Of a stretch of DNA of 7,998 bases, positions 6,335 through 7,998 are shown in pieces. The position numbers were made by a program, and so were the translations under genes. The stretch is from Brevundimonas sp. UBA7635 (GTDB lineage Bacteria; Pseudomonadota; Alphaproteobacteria; Caulobacterales; Caulobacteraceae). Where the stretch lies: the NCBI GenBank assembly GCA_002483865.1, contig DLIT01000124.1, forward strand, positions 11,181-19,178, given 5' to 3'. The notes under the pieces are model-generated. The model saw only the letters and a list, made by a program, of their open reading frames with translations. It did no database searches and was not told the DNA's origin. Each line of letters starts with the position of its first letter. The stretch's first letter is position 1.

Positions 6335-7039
6335 ATGTGCAATCTCTACAGGCAGCGCAGCGGCCCTCAGGCCATCCTCGACCTGGCCAGGGCCACCCGG
6401 TCGGATGTCGGCAACCTGCCGCCTGGTGACATCTACCCGGACTACCCCGCCCCCATCGTGCGATGGGAGGGAAACGAGCGGATCCTGACCCAGGCGCGCT
6501 GGGGGATGCCGTCCTCGCGAAGGGCGATCCTCGACGCCGCCACCAAGCGAGCCGACAAGCTGAGGGCCAAGGGCAAGGACGTTGATTTCGACGAGCTGCT
6601 GAAGATGGAGCCCGACAGCGGCACCACCAATGTCCGCAACACCAGCTCGCGCCACTGGCAGCCGTGGCTGACGCCGGCGCACCGCTGCCTGGTCCCCTTC
6701 ACCGCATTCAGCGAGCCGGGCCGGGACGCCGCGGGCAAATACCGGCCGATCTGGTTCCGGCTGACCGGCTCAGACCCCGAGCCCCTGGCCTTCTTCGCGG
6801 GCATCCAGCTGCAAGGCTGGCAGGGCGTGCGCAAGATCAAGACAGGATGGGAGACGGCGGACCTGTTCGCCTTTCTCACCACGGATCCGAGCGAGCCGGT
6901 GAAGACGGTCCACCCTAAGGCCATGCCCGTGATCCTGACCGAGCCTGACGAGATCGAGGCGTGGATGTCTGCGCCATGGGAGATAGCCCGAGAGCTGCAA
7001 CGCCCCCTGCCCGACTATGCCCTGGAGATCATCGCGTGA
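6335..7039 (+). CDS. SRAP-family protein (YedK/HMCES-like abasic-site DNA crosslinker)
   Basis: Product of 234 residues starting MCNLY, so removal of the initiator Met exposes the catalytic Cys2. In characterised YedK and HMCES this Cys forms a thiazolidine bond with abasic sites in single-stranded DNA, shielding them. The expected active-site residues are present: C2, N99 with R101 in TTNVRN, E127 in TAFSEP (where YedK has a YEW-type motif), and H193 in VHPKAMPVIL. RWGMP (55-59) is the family's RWGL/M strand. Compared with YedK there is an extra charged, probably helical insert at about 60-96 (KRADKLRAKGKDVDFDELL), which I recall as common in alphaproteobacterial members. GAGAGG lies eight bases before the ATG. 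No alphaproteobacterial LexA box (GTTC-N7-GTTC) is visible upstream, so SOS control is not supported. It overlaps the next gene as GTGA. Confidence 0.93.
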   Translation: MCNLYRQRSGPQAILDLARATRSDVGNLPPGDIYPDYPAPIVRWEGNERILTQARWGMPSSRRAILDAATKRADKLRAKGKDVDFDELLKMEPDSGTTNVRNTSSRHWQPWLTPAHRCLVPFTAFSEPGRDAAGKYRPIWFRLTGSDPEPLAFFAGIQLQGWQGVRKIKTGWETADLFAFLTTDPSEPVKTVHPKAMPVILTEPDEIEAWMSAPWEIARELQRPLPDYALEIIA

Positions 7040-7200
7040 CCGACTGGACCACCAAATCCGCCGAGCTTGAGGCCAAGGCCGCCGATCTGCACGCCCGGTC
7101 GCGGTCGGCTTCGAACCTGCCTGCCTCGGTGATCTTGCGGTTCAGGGCACTGTGGGCGGAAGAGGCGGCGCGGCTGTTGAGGGGCCGCCGCCACGTTTAA
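7036..7200 (+). CDS. Small helical protein coupled to the SRAP gene
   Basis: Product of 54 residues from a GTG overlapping the SRAP stop (GTGA), with GGAG eight bases upstream, inside the SRAP gene. I know no family. It is rich in Ala, Arg, Leu and Glu in two likely amphipathic helices (about 5-21 and 30-50) joined by SASNLPAS, with a basic C-terminus (RLLRGRRHV). It has no Cys, signal peptide or membrane segment. The coupling suggests production in fixed ratio with the SRAP protein, so it could be a partner or regulator, which is inference. Its TAA shares bases with the stop of the converging minus-strand gene. Confidence 0.65.
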   Translation: MTDWTTKSAELEAKAADLHARSRSASNLPASVILRFRALWAEEAARLLRGRRHV

Positions 7201-7415
7201 GCGAACAGGTCTATCACCGGACCTACGGGTCTCGCATCCGGCTGGGTGTCGCCGAACAATCTATCACGCCGATCGATATGACCAGCGGCCTCCGCCCGGC
7301 GTAGCACCTCATTAATCGGATCGGGTGCGTACGAGGGCAATTTGACCGCCCCGACGAGCCGGAAGTTAAGCTTGCCTCGACCGTCAGCTCGGTCATGCCT
7401 GTATGCCCATGTCAT
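7197..7415 (-). CDS. Hypothetical 72-residue protein, convergent with the SRAP pair
   Basis: The ATG at 7415 has GGAGG nine bases upstream, the best start signal available; upstream in-frame ATG (7439) and TTG (7499) lack one. No family is recognised. The product begins MTWAYRHDRADGRGKLNF, has a probable helix INEVLRRAEAAGHIDRRDRLF (about 35-55, hydrophilic and charged) and ends PVGPVIDLFA. Codon use differs from the neighbours, with AGG, AGA, CTA, TTG and ATT codons that the housekeeping genes largely avoid, which suggests recent acquisition or weak expression. A perfect CTCGA-TG-TCGAG palindrome (7432-7443) lies just before the ribosome site and could be an operator. It sits after the late-operon terminator, so would need its own promoter; none is clear. 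It could be a chance reading frame. Confidence 0.45.
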   Translation of the reverse strand: MTWAYRHDRADGRGKLNFRLVGAVKLPSYAPDPINEVLRRAEAAGHIDRRDRLFGDTQPDARPVGPVIDLFA

Positions 7416-7502
7416 TGATTCATGCCTCCATCTCGACATCGAGGGGGAAAAATAACACTGGCTTGAAGAACCTTGGATACCCCCGCCACCAGACAGCAAA
7501 GA

Positions 7503-7528
7503 GCCCGCCCCGGCGAACCGGAGCGGGC
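7503..7528 (-). terminator. Strong intrinsic terminator-like hairpin of the leftward operon
   Basis: Read on the minus strand, GCCCGCTCCGG, loop TTCG, then CCGGGGCGGGC form an 11-bp stem with one mismatch, closed by a C(UUCG)G tetraloop, the most stable type, and followed by TCTTT. The T-run is short, but orientation and position (85 bases after the minus-strand lipoprotein stop) fit termination of the lysis-end transcript. On the plus strand no T-run follows. Confidence 0.75.
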
Positions 7529-7545
7529 CATATCAGCGGAGCCAG

Positions 7546-7573
7546 ACCATATCGGTGAGATCACCAGAATGGT
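7546..7573. promoter_or_regulatory. Symmetric imperfect dyad between lipoprotein gene and terminator
   Basis: Two nested pairs of arms share one centre: ACCAT (7546-7550) with ATGGT (7569-7573), and GGTGA (7554-7558) with TCACC (7561-7565), separated by equal 3-base internal loops around a 2-base centre. CGGA (7537-7540) and TCCG (7573-7576) can extend it over a bulge. CCATAT also recurs at 7528, 7547 and 7586. This may be a protein-binding dyad or a 3'-UTR hairpin. No gene is seen in 7529-7612. Confidence 0.35.
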
Positions 7574-7612
7574 CCGCTCGACGCACCATATTCGACAGGT
7601 CTCGAAAATGAT

Positions 7613-7945
7613 CTAGCCGGGCCTGAGGCGAGCCCACCACGGCCGCCCTATTCGCTCGACGGCCTGGGCATCCCGCGCCTCACACGCCCGCACGATACCG
7701 ATCACGTCCGACGTGCGACCATTGGCTTTGGCCAGTTGGCCCGACTGCTCGACCCCGAACACCTGCCAATCGCGGACCGAGGCGGCGTCCTGCGGAAAGG
7801 CGGCGGACGGAACAGGATCAGCCCACCCGGCCGGGACGAGCATCGAGCATCCGACAGCGGGGGTCACGATCCGGGTAGAGCTTGCACAGGCCGCTAATGG
7901 CGCTGTCGCCAGCAGAAGCATCGTCAGGCGCATTGCGGACTGCAT
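7613..7945 (-). CDS. Outer-membrane lipoprotein, probable phage o-spanin (Rz1-like)
   Basis: Product of 110 residues. A signal peptide (MRLTMLLLATAPLAAC) ends in lipobox L17-A-A-C20, and Ala at +2 predicts outer-membrane sorting. The mature part has C33 and C89, the segment CSMLVPAGWADPVP (33-46) and a conserved-looking GQLAKANGRTSDVIGIVRACEARDAQAV core (about 69-96). I recall this pattern from short lipoproteins beside endolysin genes in alphaproteobacterial prophages. Start ATG at 7945 has AGGAG seven bases upstream. The first 128 bases overlap the 3' end of another gene in a different frame, the arrangement of Rz/Rz1 spanins, which fuse inner and outer membranes in the last step of lysis. 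At 110 residues it is longer than most Rz1 proteins, so the spanin role is inference, while the lipoprotein call is direct. Confidence 0.8.
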   Translation of the reverse strand: MQSAMRLTMLLLATAPLAACASSTRIVTPAVGCSMLVPAGWADPVPSAAFPQDAASVRDWQVFGVEQSGQLAKANGRTSDVIGIVRACEARDAQAVERIGRPWWARLRPG

Positions 7946-7998
7946 CGGTCGTCTCCTGAGTGGACTGGTCGATCTGTTGGTCTCGGGCGTCGGCCCGG
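7818..7998 (-). CDS. C-terminal part of a probable i-spanin (Rz-like), 5' end outside window
   Basis: An open frame enters from the right edge and runs 59 codons to TGA at 7818-7820. It reads RADARDQQIDQSTQETTDAV, then a short acidic linker, then GLCKLYPDRDPRC, and closes with MLDARPGRVG. The composition is hydrophilic, with a heptad-like Gln/Thr/Asp-rich helix, as expected of the periplasmic coiled coil of an i-spanin; any N-terminal membrane anchor would lie outside the window. Codon choice upstream of the overlap looks like real coding. The lipoprotein gene begins inside it, in another frame. Function rests mainly on this architecture; an unrelated late-gene product is possible. Confidence 0.6.
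   Translation of the reverse strand, partial: RADARDQQIDQSTQETTDAVRNAPDDASAGDSAISGLCKLYPDRDPRCRMLDARPGRVG

Larger units (their letters stand above)
4533..7998. mobile_element. Left end of an integrated element, probably a prophage
   Basis: Support: a tRNA-adjacent tyrosine integrase, a run of small coupled genes without housekeeping function, an accessory SRAP gene, and an overlapping spanin-like gene pair at the right edge. No capsid, tail, portal or terminase gene is in view, so prophage rather than another integrative element rests on the lysis-type pair. The left boundary is taken as the end of the tRNA; the right boundary is outside the window. Confidence 0.65.

Noticed and set aside
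4533..7998. Second copy of the tRNA-Ser 3' end (attR)
   Set aside because: I searched by eye for the CCGCTTCCGCCA end and the T-arm and found no copy on either strand; the far junction must lie outside the window if it exists.

Overview
The window is GC-rich and strongly coding, with ATG, GTG and TTG starts. The housekeeping proteins (an RlpA of the SPOR-lipoprotein type, a delta-prime subunit without zinc-binding cysteines, and a TatD beginning DSHVNLH) look alphaproteobacterial, most like Caulobacterales such as Brevundimonas. The genus is an inference from recalled family resemblance, not from a search.

Left part (1-3288, minus strand): a compact housekeeping operon transcribed right to left, rlpA - tmk - holB - tatD. 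tmk/holB and holB/tatD overlap by four bases (GTGA and ATGA), so translation is probably coupled. RlpA is a peptidoglycan-cleaving lipoprotein of the division and cell-pole machinery. Tmk makes dTDP for DNA synthesis, HolB is a clamp-loader subunit of the replicase, and TatD is a metal-dependent DNase that runs off the left edge. A short divergent intergenic region (3289-3412) separates the operon from a plus-strand EamA/DMT-family transporter (3413-4342).

Middle (4343-4716): a complete tRNA-Ser(UGA) gene with encoded CCA, then about 180 bp without a gene that holds a perfect 12-bp tandem repeat, then a tyrosine recombinase pointing away from the tRNA. This is the classic left end of an element integrated at a tRNA 3' end.

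Right part (4717-7998): the integrated element, most likely a prophage. The integrase is coupled (ATGA) to a 109-residue protein with a possible zinc site. Next come an SRAP-family (YedK/HMCES-like) protein with all its active-site residues and a coupled (GTGA) 54-residue helical protein. These plus-strand genes meet minus-strand genes whose stop codon overlaps theirs. The minus strand has a 72-residue orphan with atypical codon use, a strong UUCG-loop terminator, an imperfect dyad, and, at the right edge, two overlapping genes in different frames. These are a 110-residue lipoprotein that starts inside the 3' end of a hydrophilic protein entering from beyond the window. That out-of-frame layout is the hallmark of phage Rz/Rz1-type spanin pairs, so the right edge is probably the end of a prophage lysis/late operon. 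The other attachment site is not in the window.
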